A stretch of DNA of 64,000 nt from Steroidobacter gossypii (GTDB lineage: Bacteria; Pseudomonadota; Gammaproteobacteria; Steroidobacterales; Steroidobacteraceae). Position numbers and translations under genes: made by a program. Of the stretch, positions 16,917-25,459 are shown one piece after another (position 1 is the stretch's first letter; each line of letters opens with the position of its first letter). The notes beneath the pieces were generated by a model. That model worked only from the letters and a program-made list of their open reading frames with translations, was not told the DNA's origin and made no database searches. Where the stretch lies: the NCBI RefSeq assembly GCF_016801985.1, contig NZ_JAEVLS010000006.1, forward strand, positions 186,001 to 250,000. Direction: 5' to 3'.

Positions 16917-17801
16917 TTACGCCTCGCGTCTGCGCCCCGAAAAAACACGGTTCCACACAATGAAGGCTGCTGCAATCATCGTGAACCAGACGAGCGCCGC
17001 CCATCCGATGACGCCGTCGTACGAGCCCACCAACATGGCCATCTCGGCCTCAGGATTCACGCGCGTCGCCTGACGGAGCACGGCGATAAACGCGACGCCG
17101 GCGGCGTGCAGACCGATGCAACCGGCAATGGCGCCGGTGCGCAGTCGGACCAGGGCGAACAGCACGCCCAGCATGGTCAATGCGACGAACGAATCCGCGA
17201 ACGTCAGTGGCTCCACGTACCGTTCGAACAACTTGCTCAACACCTCGAAGCCGTGAACCCATGACACCTCTTCGGGAGGGACGCGCAGCTTGCCGCCAAG
17301 GAAGTGCAGAGATGCATACAACACGCTGGGAGCGATGATGGCCGCCGCCGCGCCGGAAGTGCGTGAGACGGCAGTAAACAATACCCCGCGGAAGAATGTT
17401 TCTTCGATGAATGCGACTGTGAGTCCCGTCAGCAAGCCGCTCACGATCAATCCCAGCCACGCGCCGTCGAAGTCGGGTTTCACTTCACGGATGTCGAGTC
17501 CGAGCAGCAGCGCGGTGAGAGGAAACATCAGTCCCACGCCGCACACGAAACCCACGCCCATTTGTTTCAAGAATCGAGGGCGCGGCAGGCCATAGCCGAG
17601 CGATTCTTTATCGGAGAGCCCGAGCCGACGCGTCAGCACCACCAGTCCGATCAGCGCCAGCAGCATGGCGATGCGATGCATGACCCGGTGGACGGGCTCG
17701 ATGGAAATCAGACTCACCAGCCACCAGGCCGGATACGTGAGCACGGCCGCCACCACCAGCGAGCCCCCCAGCAGGGCGACGAACAAAGCAAAGGCGCGCA
17801 C
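16917..17801 (-). CDS. CPBP-family (CAAX-like) intramembrane metalloprotease
   Basis: Inner-membrane protein of 294 aa with about eight hydrophobic segments. The three ABI/CPBP motifs are present: EETFFRG (about residue 138), a second-site histidine in SLHFLGG, and GLHAAG near residue 230. The glutamates and histidines expected for metal-dependent proteolysis are therefore intact. Translation must start at GTG 17801 with GGAG nine bases upstream, because the ATG just before it runs into a stop. Substrate is unknown. It is divergent from the Myb/SANT-like gene. Confidence 0.88.
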   Translation of the reverse strand: MRAFALFVALLGGSLVVAAVLTYPAWWLVSLISIEPVHRVMHRIAMLLALIGLVVLTRRLGLSDKESLGYGLPRPRFLKQMGVGFVCGVGLMFPLTALLLGLDIREVKPDFDGAWLGLIVSGLLTGLTVAFIEETFFRGVLFTAVSRTSGAAAAIIAPSVLYASLHFLGGKLRVPPEEVSWVHGFEVLSKLFERYVEPLTFADSFVALTMLGVLFALVRLRTGAIAGCIGLHAAGVAFIAVLRQATRVNPEAEMAMLVGSYDGVIGWAALVWFTMIAAAFIVWNRVFSGRRREA

Positions 17802-18013
17802 GGCTCAGCACTCCATGACCGGTCGGCGCGCGCGAAGCCGCGGCATTTCTCGATGAATCGCCAGATATGCGGCGCTTTTGCGCACGGCCCACGCGCTTAC
17901 ACTGCAGTCAACCTCGCAGCTACGTGCTACGAGGCGAGAGAAATTCACATTCATCGAGAGCAGATTCATCAAGAGCTCAGTGATCGAGCCGAAGCTTTCT
18001 GGAGAACGACATC

Positions 18014-18412
18014 ATGGATGACAACAAGGCCCTGGCCATCGTGTCCGCGCTGGCGAACGGCGTCAACCCGCAGACTGGCGAGATGTTCGAGGTCGACTCG
18101 CCGTATCAGTCGGTTGACGTGATTCGCGCATTGTATGCGGCCGTGCGCGCGTTGGAGGCCACCGCGCGCACCAAGTCTCGCGCCAATCGCGGCCGCATGC
18201 CCGCCAACGCCGGCAAGCCGTGGACCGAACAGGAGGATCGCGAGCTGCTGGAGAAATTCGATTCGGGCCATTCGGTGCCCGAGCTCGCGCAGGCGCACGA
18301 CCGCACGCTGGCCGGCATTCAGGCGCGGCTGGAACGCCACGGTCGCGTGCAGGTCCAAGGTCTGCAGTGGCGTGGGCGTAGTTCACAGGCCGAAAATCAA
18401 GCTGCACGCTGA
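18014..18412 (+). CDS. Small protein with a C-terminal Myb/SANT-like helical motif
   Basis: 132-aa protein of unknown role. The N-terminal half (about 1-45) has MDDNKALAIVSALANGVNP and PYQSVDVIRALYAAVRAL, a small helical domain. Residues about 65-110 read PWTEQEDRELLEKFDSGHS followed by VPELAQAHDRTLAGIQARL, the W/E/D pattern of a Myb/SANT or related helix-turn-helix fold. Similar modules occur at the ends of some proteobacterial helicases and as stand-alone proteins. GGAGAA lies 8 bp before the ATG. It probably forms a single-gene unit with a long leader (17802-18013). It could be a DNA- or RNA-binding protein; this is inference. Confidence 0.7.
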   Translation: MDDNKALAIVSALANGVNPQTGEMFEVDSPYQSVDVIRALYAAVRALEATARTKSRANRGRMPANAGKPWTEQEDRELLEKFDSGHSVPELAQAHDRTLAGIQARLERHGRVQVQGLQWRGRSSQAENQAAR

Positions 18413-18437
18413 CATCGATGCTCGGGGCCTCGGCCGC

Positions 18438-18443
18438 TAGAAT
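18438..18443 (+). promoter_or_regulatory. -10-like box (TAGAAT) for the glycosyltransferase gene
   Basis: TAGAAT (5/6 to consensus) lies 47 bp before the GTG start of the glycosyltransferase gene, inside a 7-bp inverted repeat (GCCTCGG/CCGAGGC). No convincing -35 box is seen. Confidence 0.4.
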
Positions 18444-18490
18444 GGCGCCCGAGGCCCAACGGCCGCGAGCAGTCAGGTCGGCGGATACAC

Positions 18491-19501
18491 GTGCAGAAAC
18501 CAGCGGCAACTCCTTACAAGATCCGGATTATCGGTAAAATGAACGGCGTCGGACTGACGCGCGACATCAAGCTGCTGAGCGATTGCCTGCGCCAGGACGG
18601 CCATGAGGTGAGCGTGCAGGCCATCGACGCCGCTGCCGCCGGCCGCCGGCGCTCACGTCTGCATCAATTGGGCTTGCAGCTGAAACTGGCCGGGTCGCGC
18701 GCCGCGGCGGACGTCGATCTGAACATCATGCTGGAGCATGTCTGGGCCGAGTTCCTGCCACGGGCCAGGCGCAACGCCGTGGTGCCCAATCCTGAATGGT
18801 TCGATCGTAACGACGTCCGCTTTCTGCGACACGTCGATCACGTCTGGGCCAAGACCCGGCATGCCGTCGACATTTTTCAACGCCTCGGCCGGCACACGCT
18901 GTTTCTGAGCTTCGACAGCGAAGATCGCTATCGTCCGGAGGTGCCGCGCGAGCGACGTTTCTTTCATCTCGCCGGCAAGAGCACCATGAAGGGCACCGAT
19001 CGGCTGCTGCGCCTGTGGGCGCAACGACCGGATTGGCCGACGTTGACCGTGATCGAGCACTGTCGCGACGTGCATGCGCCGGAGATCGAGGCGGCCAACA
19101 TCGAGCGCCGTGAAGGCTATCTCAGCGAAGACGAGCTGCTCGAGCAGCAGAACGCATGCATGTTCCATGTCTGTCCGTCGCTGTCGGAGGGCTGGGGGCA
19201 CTACATCGTCGAAGCGCTCAGCGTTGGCGCCGTGGTGTTGACGGTCGCGGCGCCGCCGATGGACGAGCTGGTCGCCGAAGATCGAGGGCTGCTGGCGCCG
19301 TACGAGCAGGTCGGCGAGCAACGTCTTGCGAGCACTTATTACTTTTCCACCGCGGGCCTGCAGGCCGCGATCGATCGAGCGCTGGCCATGAGCGACCAGG
19401 AATGGTCGCGCCTGTCGAGCAACGCGCGCCGCTGGTTCGAGAACAATCGATGCGACTTTCCGCTGCGGGTGAGATCGGCCCTGCGCGAGTCGGTACAATA
19501 A
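18491..19501 (+). CDS. GT4-like glycosyltransferase
   Basis: Probable cytoplasmic sugar transferase of 336 aa with a GT-B fold. The acceptor half begins IRIIGKMNGVGLTRDIKLL. The donor-binding half holds the E-x7-E motif SLSEGWGHYIVEA at about 226-238, followed by a glycine/alanine-rich APPMDEL stretch typical of GT4 enzymes. It starts at GTG 18491. The next gene, 80 bp downstream, encodes a Wzi-like outer-membrane protein, so the pair may act on an exopolysaccharide. No polymerase, flippase or priming transferase is nearby, so the product is unknown. Confidence 0.82.
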   Translation: MQKPAATPYKIRIIGKMNGVGLTRDIKLLSDCLRQDGHEVSVQAIDAAAAGRRRSRLHQLGLQLKLAGSRAAADVDLNIMLEHVWAEFLPRARRNAVVPNPEWFDRNDVRFLRHVDHVWAKTRHAVDIFQRLGRHTLFLSFDSEDRYRPEVPRERRFFHLAGKSTMKGTDRLLRLWAQRPDWPTLTVIEHCRDVHAPEIEAANIERREGYLSEDELLEQQNACMFHVCPSLSEGWGHYIVEALSVGAVVLTVAAPPMDELVAEDRGLLAPYEQVGEQRLASTYYFSTAGLQAAIDRALAMSDQEWSRLSSNARRWFENNRCDFPLRVRSALRESVQ

Positions 19502-19581
19502 ACAAGAATCGTCACATCGAGCACGCCGACACGAGTTGGCCCGGGGTTGGCCGAGGTTGGAATGAACGCGCAGGTGCAGGT

Positions 19582-21546
19582 TTGAGCAGCAGTCGAATTG
19601 TCCGGCTCACCGTGTTGGTGGCCGCCGGATTGCTATCTGGCGAGGCGTTGGCGCGAGGCCCCAGCCCATATCTGCCACTGAATCTTTCCCCGGAGATCGA
19701 GCGTGAGATCGATCGGGTGCTGCTGCTGGCGGGCCGTCCTGTCGTGCGCCGTCCGATCGCGGCCGCCGTGGTGCTGGATGCGTTGCCCGCGGCGTGCCGG
19801 CTGGACGCTGTGCTCTGCGAGCGGGTGCGCACTTATCTGCGGGCTTATACCGACCGTTACGGAGTGACGCACGCCAGTGTCGAAGGCGGTTCGACGCGCG
19901 ATTCGAACAAGACGTTGCCGAATCGCCGCGGCATGGCGGCTGAAGATGAATGGGCGGCGTCGGTGGCCGGTCAGTTTCGCGTTCACGATTTCGTGCAGTT
20001 GCAGTTGGGCGGCGTCGCCTATCCTGGCGAAACCATGCCTTCAGGCTCCTGGCTCAGCGTGGGCAGCCAGTATCTGCAGGTCGACGTGGGCTTCCGCGAG
20101 CATTGGTGGTCGCCGATGAGCGACAGCGCCATGCTCATCGGCACGCAGGCGCCCACCATGCCTAGCGTGACGGTGTCGAACTACAAGCCATTGACCGGTC
20201 TGAATGTGACTTATGAAGCGTTCATGGCGCGCATGTCGCATGTCGACGGCTTGCCCTTCCAGGACCGCACCACCAGCGGCAAGCCGCGCCTGGCCGGTTT
20301 GAACGTGAGCATCGAACCGCTGCCGGGATGGTCGTTGGGCGCCAGTCGACTGCTGCAGTATGGAGGCGGCGAGCGCTCCGACTCGTTCAGCGATCTGCTC
20401 AACGCGTTCTTACGGCCGACCCGTTACGACAACATCAGCGAAGATCTGACCGTCGCGGATCAGTTCGGCAATCAGGTGGCGGCCGTGACCAGCAAGTTCC
20501 TGGTGCCGGCGCGGCGCCCGTTTTCGATTTACTTCGAGTATGCCGGTGAAGACGGCTCGCGCTCCGAAGGCTGGCGACTGGGCAACGTCTCGCTGTCGGC
20601 CGGGATCGATATTCCGCGCTTCTGGAATCGCTTCGATCTGACGTATGAGGTCTCCGATTGGCAGAACCTCTGGTACGTGAGTGGCGTGTATCCCGATGGC
20701 ACTTCCAACGACGGGCACGTCATCGGTCATTGGGGCGCCGACGATCGCATCGCGCGCGACGCGGTCGGCGCGCAAAGTCACATGCTGCGGATCGGCTGGG
20801 CCGCTCCGTTCGGCGGGTTGTTCGATCTGCGTTATCGGACTCTGCAGAACGAGGATTACGGCCTTGGCGATTACCAGCGCGAGCACGATGTCTCGCTGCG
20901 ATATTCGCGCAGCGTTAGCGATTTCGTCTATGGCGCCGAGGTCAACGTCGGTCGCGACGTGTTCGGCGAAGACTTCAATCGACTGGTGGCCTTCGTGCGC
21001 TATTCGCCGGGCGCTAGAAACGAATTCGCTGGCGCGATGGAGCCGCTTCCCGAACAAGCCACGCGCCACGTGGACATCTTCGTCGATGCCGGTGTCAACG
21101 CCACGCGCGTCGAATTCGATCCTTCCGACCGCGTGACGCCCATCGACAAGAACTCCGCCGTTGGTGCACACGTCGGTGTCGGCGTTCGCCGCGCAGTGAC
21201 GTCGCGCAGCGATTTTGGCGTGCGCGTCGAGATGGACGATTTCGATGGCATGACGGCGCTCGGCGTACGAGCCATCGACTATCGTTACAATCTCACGCGT
21301 CGTTTCTCAGTCGGTGCTTTTGCCGGCGCCATGCGCTTGGATGCGGAGACTGCGGCGTACGGCTATTACGGCGGCGTCAACGCACAACTGCGCGACGTGC
21401 TGCCTCGCTTCGATCTCAACCTCGATCTGCGCGCTTCGGACAAGATCGCCCGCGACGTGCTGCTAACGAGCGATCCCGCCAGCACGTGGGGCGATGTCAT
21501 CTATCAGATCGAGAGCGCCAGCCTGTATCTGAGCTACCGGTTCTGA
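19582..21546 (+). CDS. Wzi-family capsule assembly outer-membrane protein
   Basis: Predicted outer-membrane beta-barrel of 654 aa resembling Wzi, the lectin that anchors capsule polysaccharide. A strong signal peptide (SSSRIVRLTVLVAAGLLSGEALA) needs a start at TTG 19582, since the only nearby ATG (19562) is in another frame and ends after seven codons. Then comes a helical plug-like region (about 25-110) and alternating aromatic strands through a terminal LYLSYRF, the usual C-terminal aromatic barrel signature. LIGTQAPTMPSVTVSNYKPL resembles the Wzi strand region. It probably acts with the preceding glycosyltransferase. The family call is by resemblance, moderately sure. Confidence 0.75.
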   Translation: MSSSRIVRLTVLVAAGLLSGEALARGPSPYLPLNLSPEIEREIDRVLLLAGRPVVRRPIAAAVVLDALPAACRLDAVLCERVRTYLRAYTDRYGVTHASVEGGSTRDSNKTLPNRRGMAAEDEWAASVAGQFRVHDFVQLQLGGVAYPGETMPSGSWLSVGSQYLQVDVGFREHWWSPMSDSAMLIGTQAPTMPSVTVSNYKPLTGLNVTYEAFMARMSHVDGLPFQDRTTSGKPRLAGLNVSIEPLPGWSLGASRLLQYGGGERSDSFSDLLNAFLRPTRYDNISEDLTVADQFGNQVAAVTSKFLVPARRPFSIYFEYAGEDGSRSEGWRLGNVSLSAGIDIPRFWNRFDLTYEVSDWQNLWYVSGVYPDGTSNDGHVIGHWGADDRIARDAVGAQSHMLRIGWAAPFGGLFDLRYRTLQNEDYGLGDYQREHDVSLRYSRSVSDFVYGAEVNVGRDVFGEDFNRLVAFVRYSPGARNEFAGAMEPLPEQATRHVDIFVDAGVNATRVEFDPSDRVTPIDKNSAVGAHVGVGVRRAVTSRSDFGVRVEMDDFDGMTALGVRAIDYRYNLTRRFSVGAFAGAMRLDAETAAYGYYGGVNAQLRDVLPRFDLNLDLRASDKIARDVLLTSDPASTWGDVIYQIESASLYLSYRF

Positions 21547-21571
21547 CCCGCAACGATCTCGCGCGCCTGGC

Positions 21572-22840
21572 CTAAAGCGTTGCGAATACTTTCTTGGCGG
21601 CGGCCACGGTGGCGTCGATGTCGGCGGGCGTATGGGCCGCTGAGATGAAGCCGGCTTCGAACGCCGAGGGGGCGAGATAGACGCCTTCGGCGAGCATGCC
21701 GTGGAAGAAACGTTTGAAGCGCTCCACGTCGCAAGCCATCACTTCGCGGAAGTAACGCACCGGGCTCTTGTCCGTGAAGAACAGACCGAACATGCCGCAG
21801 ACGTGATTGGTGGACAGAGCGATGCCGGCCAGCTTGGCGGCGTGTCGCAGGCCTTCCATCAATTGCGTGGTGCGCTCGGCGATCTGCTCGTAGAACTGCG
21901 GCTGATCCAGCAGTTCGAGCGTTGCGAGGCCCGCGGCCATGGCGACGGGATTGCCGGACAGCGTGCCGGCTTGGTACACGGGACCGAGCGGCGCGATCTT
22001 TTCCATGATGTCGCGGCGTCCGCCGAAGGCGCCGACCGGCATGCCGCCGCCGACGATCTTGCCGAGCGTGGTCAGATCCGGACGAATGTTATAAAGCGCT
22101 TGAGCGCCGCCGCGCGCCACGCGAAAGCCCGTCATCACTTCGTCGAAAATCAGCACCGCGCCGTGCTGATCGCACACCGCGCGCAATGTTTCCAAAAAGC
22201 CCGGGACAGGCGGCACGCAATTCATGTTGCCGGCGACGGGCTCGACGATGATGCAGGCGATCTGATCGCCGCTGTCGTTGAACAGCTGCTGCACCTGGGC
22301 GATGTCGTTGTAAGCCAGCGTGATGGTCTGCGCCGCGAATTCCTTGGGCACGCCGGGGGAGGTGGGCACGCCGAACGTGAGCGCGCCAGAGCCGGCTTTC
22401 ACCAGCAGCGAATCGGAGTGACCGTGATAGCAACCCTCGAATTTCACGATCTTGTCGCGACCGGTGAAGCCGCGCGCCAGGCGGATGGCGCTCATGGTGG
22501 CCTCGGTGCCTGAGTTCACCATGCGAACCAGCTCCACCGACGGCATGATCTCGCAGATCCGCTGAGCGAGCTTGGTCTCGATGCGCGTGGGCGCGCCGAA
22601 CGACAGGCCCAGCGCGGCGCGCTCCTGCACGGCGCGAATCACATTGGGATGGGCGTGGCCCAGAATCATGGGTCCCCACGAGCCGACGTAGTCGATGTAA
22701 CCCCGATCGTCCTGATCGAACACGCGCGCGCCCGCGGCTCGCTCGATGAAAACGGGCTCGCCGCCCACGCCACGAAAAGCGCGGACGGGAGAGTTCACGC
22801 CGCCTGGAATGTAGCGGCTGGCATCGGAAAATAGCGACAC
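21572..22840 (-). CDS. hemL: Glutamate-1-semialdehyde 2,1-aminomutase
   Basis: PLP enzyme forming 5-aminolevulinate from glutamate-1-semialdehyde, the C5 route to heme (422 aa; E. coli 426). [46 protein letters not shown] and the PLP-lysine segment [18 protein letters not shown] are all present. There is no ATG at the conserved N-terminus. The GTG at 22840 ([14 protein letters not shown]) with GGAG six bases upstream is the best start. It is convergent with the Wzi-like gene and divergent from rubredoxin. HemJ, a later heme enzyme, is also in this window. Confidence 0.96.
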   Translation of the reverse strand: MSLFSDASRYIPGGVNSPVRAFRGVGGEPVFIERAAGARVFDQDDRGYIDYVGSWGPMILGHAHPNVIRAVQERAALGLSFGAPTRIETKLAQRICEIMPSVELVRMVNSGTEATMSAIRLARGFTGRDKIVKFEGCYHGHSDSLLVKAGSGALTFGVPTSPGVPKEFAAQTITLAYNDIAQVQQLFNDSGDQIACIIVEPVAGNMNCVPPVPGFLETLRAVCDQHGAVLIFDEVMTGFRVARGGAQALYNIRPDLTTLGKIVGGGMPVGAFGGRRDIMEKIAPLGPVYQAGTLSGNPVAMAAGLATLELLDQPQFYEQIAERTTQLMEGLRHAAKLAGIALSTNHVCGMFGLFFTDKSPVRYFREVMACDVERFKRFFHGMLAEGVYLAPSAFEAGFISAAHTPADIDATVAAAKKVFATL

Positions 22841-23010
22841 GGGAGGCTCCGGAAGCGACTCGAGCGCGCAGTGTAAGGCATCAGAACAAATCGCAGGATG
22901 CCCGAATGTGACGGGCAGGACGCGAATGCAGCGGGCACATGGACGTGCAGGAGCTGCCCGCGAGCGCCGGGACGCGCAGCAGCGGCCTCCCATCGCCGGC
23001 GTCAGTTCCC

Positions 23011-23016
23011 TATAAT
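23011..23016 (+). promoter_or_regulatory. -10 box (TATAAT) for rubredoxin
   Basis: Perfect TATAAT 42 bp before the rubredoxin ATG, preceded by C and followed by a GC-rich discriminator. The same style is seen before rnd and petA. No clear -35. Confidence 0.55.
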
Positions 23017-23058
23017 CCGGCCCCTTGTTTCACTCTCGATCGAAGCCGGCGCTGCGAA

Positions 23059-23223
23059 ATGAAAGCCTACATGTGCGTGATCTGCGGTTACGTCTACGAA
23101 GAAGAAAAAGGCGATCCCGCATCCGGAATTGCTGCCGGCACGCGCTGGGACGATGTGCCGCTGTCGTGGCGCTGCCCGGACTGTGGCGCGGGCAAGGAAG
23201 ACTTCGAGATGGTCGAGGTCTGA
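23059..23223 (+). CDS. Rubredoxin
   Basis: One-electron carrier with a single Fe(Cys)4 centre (54 aa). The two knuckles CVICG (Cys6, Cys9) and CPDCGA (Cys39, Cys42) are exact, as is GDPASGIAAGTRWDDVP between them. The rubA/alkG-type short length suggests it serves an oxygenase, a reductase or oxygen defence; the partner is not nearby. It is monocistronic, divergent from hemL and convergent with the GumN-like gene, with a long imperfect inverted repeat after its stop. Confidence 0.97.
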   Translation: MKAYMCVICGYVYEEEKGDPASGIAAGTRWDDVPLSWRCPDCGAGKEDFEMVEV

Positions 23224-23228
23224 GCCAG

Positions 23229-23313
23229 TAGTCGGCTGATGGGGAACGGGGGTTGGAACGGAAAAAGACCGTCTCTTTCTGGCCAACAGCCAACGACCCA
23301 CAGCCAACGACTA
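23229..23313. repeat. Long imperfect inverted repeat between rubredoxin and gumN-like genes
   Basis: The outer arms TAGTCG (23229-23234) and CGACTA (23308-23313) pair. Inside them GCTG/CAGC, GGG/CCC and GTTGG/CCAAC words also pair, and a central AAAGAGAC/GTCTCTTT-type hairpin forms around 23262-23279. One arm also holds direct repeats of an AGCCAACGA word. It fills the convergent gap and reaches into the stop codon of the GumN-like gene. It could act as a two-way terminator-like structure. Confidence 0.6.
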
Positions 23314-24177
23314 ATGCTGAGTGACCTTGTGGCCTTTGCCTTCGAGTAATTCCACCAGGCTGTCTTTACCCACCAGGTGCAGCGTGCCGACCACCACCAG
23401 ATAGTCGTCTTTGTCATCGAGCAGTTGCTCCACCTGACTCACCCAGCGGCGATTGCGGTCGGTGGTCAGCGGCCGGTACAGATCCGGATATTGCTCGAAT
23501 CCCTCCGCCAGCAGGTCCGCCAGCGCTTTGCTGTCGCCGCGGCGCCAGGCAGATAGCAGCTCGTCGATCTCCTCGGCGATCCGATCCGCATCGTCGATGC
23601 TGTAGAGCAGGAACTCGCGCTGCTGAGGAGCCGGCAGCCCGGCCAGCATGCCGAGTTGCTCGCGCAATGTTTCCAGTCCGTGGATCGGCTTCTTGTCCGC
23701 CACCGCGCGCGTAGTGAAGCGCTGCTCGATGCCGGAATCCGGCGCCAGCCCCATTTTCATCAGTTGCAGCTGGACCAGCGTCATGGCCGCGAACCAGGGC
23801 TGGAAGCGATTGAGCAGCGCCGGGTCGATGCCGACGTCCTGCGCGCGTGTCGCCAGCCGTGAGTAGGTCTCTTTGCCGAGTTGCTGTTCGAGCGACTGAC
23901 CGGCTGGCAGCATGCCGAGCTCGAGCGTGACCTGCTGGGTTTCGGCCGGATCGAGATCGTCCATGTCGATCTCCATCAGCAGCACTTCGCTGTCCTCGTA
24001 GGCCTGCTCGAGCGCCGCGGGCAGGCGTTCGGACTTGCTCAAGAAATGCACCGAGCCCAGCAGATAGACGGTGTTGCTGCGGCCCTTGAGCGACCACAGG
24101 CTGTGTTGCTGCTGGTCGGCGGCGCCCGCGCCGGCGCTGAACCACAGCGCGCACAGCGCGACAAGTATTTTTTTCAT
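23311..24177 (-). CDS. TraB/GumN family protein, secreted
   Basis: 288-aa protein with a Sec signal peptide (MKKILVALCALWFSAGAGA). The TraB/GumN core has two GxxH-type motifs: LLGSVHFL at about 40-47 and VVGTLHLVG near the C-terminus. These histidines and the intervening acidic LLMEIDMDD resemble those of Tiki-like metalloproteases, to which the family is related. It is therefore a predicted periplasmic or lipidless exported protein, possibly a protease; activity in bacteria is little known. It starts at ATG 24177 and lies 45 bp downstream of cpdA on the same strand in coding order. Confidence 0.85.
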   Translation of the reverse strand: MKKILVALCALWFSAGAGAADQQQHSLWSLKGRSNTVYLLGSVHFLSKSERLPAALEQAYEDSEVLLMEIDMDDLDPAETQQVTLELGMLPAGQSLEQQLGKETYSRLATRAQDVGIDPALLNRFQPWFAAMTLVQLQLMKMGLAPDSGIEQRFTTRAVADKKPIHGLETLREQLGMLAGLPAPQQREFLLYSIDDADRIAEEIDELLSAWRRGDSKALADLLAEGFEQYPDLYRPLTTDRNRRWVSQVEQLLDDKDDYLVVVGTLHLVGKDSLVELLEGKGHKVTQH

Positions 24178-24222
24178 TCGTGTTGGTTCCCGATGACCGT
24201 CGCGGCTCGCGGCCAGCGTACC

Positions 24223-24996
24223 TCAGGCAGCGCTGGTTTTCGCGTAAGTTTCCAGCCAGCACACTTCGGTGGCGATGGTGCCGTCGGGCATCAGCTCCAG
24301 CACCCGATAGCCGGGCGGACGGTTGTCGATGGCGAAGTCGACGCTGCCCGGAACGAATTGAGCGCACGTGGCGGGCGTGGCCATGAAGCGTACGCCGTGA
24401 ATGAAGCAATCGAGCGACTGGTGTACGTGGCCCCACAGCACGCCGCGCACGTTCGAGTGCTCGCGCACCACGGTCATGAATTCGTCAGCGTCATACAGCC
24501 CTACCTGATCGAGCCAGTGGCTGCGGATCGGGATGGGGTGATGATGCAGGCACACCAGCACGTGATGGTTGCGATGACTGCGCAGCACTTCGCGCAGATA
24601 GCTCAACTGCTCCGTGCCGACACGGCCGCCGGCGTCGTTGGCCACCCAGGAATCCAGCATGACCACCAGCCAGCGCCCGAACTCGGTATGGCCGCCGATT
24701 TTGAACGGCCCACCGCGCAGCGCCGCGCGCATGTGATCTGGCAGATCATGATTGCCGGACAGGCACAGCACCGGCGCCCGCGAGGCGCCGAACACCTGGC
24801 GCACCCAGCGATACCCCTCCGGCTCGTCCTGCACCAGGTCGCCGGTCAGCAAGACGCCGTCAGCACGCTGGCTCCGGCGTTGGGCATCTGCCACAGCGGC
24901 CTGCAACGCCGGCAAGCTGGCGATCCCCCGCAGGCGACTGCTCGCCTCACCGAACAGGTGCAGATCGCTGAACTGAATGAGGCGGACCGATTGCAT
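24223..24996 (-). CDS. cpdA: 3',5'-cyclic-AMP phosphodiesterase, calcineurin-like
   Basis: Metallophosphoesterase of 257 aa that lowers cAMP in the CpdA manner. All five metal-binding blocks are visible in order: FSDLHLF, TGDLVQDE, SGNHDLP, CLHHHPIPI and WGHVHQSLD. The start MQSVRLIQFSDLHLF at 24996 matches the CpdA N-terminus (E. coli 275 aa). Specificity for cAMP is inferred from overall likeness to CpdA. A 463-bp gap upstream carries a copy of the GGA-hairpin element on this strand. Confidence 0.88.
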   Translation of the reverse strand: MQSVRLIQFSDLHLFGEASSRLRGIASLPALQAAVADAQRRSQRADGVLLTGDLVQDEPEGYRWVRQVFGASRAPVLCLSGNHDLPDHMRAALRGGPFKIGGHTEFGRWLVVMLDSWVANDAGGRVGTEQLSYLREVLRSHRNHHVLVCLHHHPIPIRSHWLDQVGLYDADEFMTVVREHSNVRGVLWGHVHQSLDCFIHGVRFMATPATCAQFVPGSVDFAIDNRPPGYRVLELMPDGTIATEVCWLETYAKTSAA

Positions 24997-25459
24997 GTGC
25001 TGACTTCTTTGCCGCGCTACATAATGGGGCAAAATAACCACAATGATCGTAGCAACGGGAATCGAGGGAAAAGGTGACCGGCGTCAAAGGGCATGGGTTG
25101 CAGGCGCGCGCCGCGCGAGTTTTGCGTCTCGTCTCACACCTGCCGCGGCTGCCTGCGTCCTGTCGAATCCGACTGGCGAGGAACAGTTTCGTTCCCGGCG
25201 TGACCACCCGAGTGCGCCATTTGCATTGCCCCACCTCGCCCCATAGTCCAAAATGCGCGGCCTTCCAAGGCCGCTTGTTTGAAACAGCGACTCGGGCATC
25301 CTGCCACTCGCGCTGTGGCGCCGGGAAAAAGGCGTGACTTTTCCCCGGCGCTCGCCGCCTGCGGCGTCGGGCACATCCCTGTGCCTTGGGTGGGACGTGT
25401 TGAGTTTCACAGCTTGGGCCGAATCGTAGCCTTCCACGCACTTTTCGAGATATTTTCCG
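24997..25459. other. 463-bp divergent region between cpdA and tkt
   Basis: Holds promoters for both neighbours plus a structured block. A perfect hairpin GCGGCCTT-CC-AAGGCCGC is at 25257-25274, followed on the plus strand by TTGTTT. A copy of the dispersed GGA-hairpin element lies at 25288-25385 on the minus strand. The left part (25040-25250) has no repeat, no conserved frame and no RNA gene that I recognise. Confidence 0.5.
25288..25385 (-). repeat. GGA-hairpin element, copy A
   Basis: Reading the minus strand: hairpin 1 is GGCACAGGGATGTGCC (25370-25385; stem GGCACA/TGTGCC, loop GGGA). Hairpin 2 is CGCCGCAGGCGGCG (25353-25366). Hairpin 3 has a 13-bp stem (one G-U) around the loop TCACGC (25319-25350). 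Hairpin 4 is GGCAGGATGCCC (25294-25305; GGA in the loop), ending CGAGTCG. Order and loops match copies B, C and D. Hairpin 1 matches the CsrA SELEX consensus at 11 of 12 positions. Confidence 0.85.
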
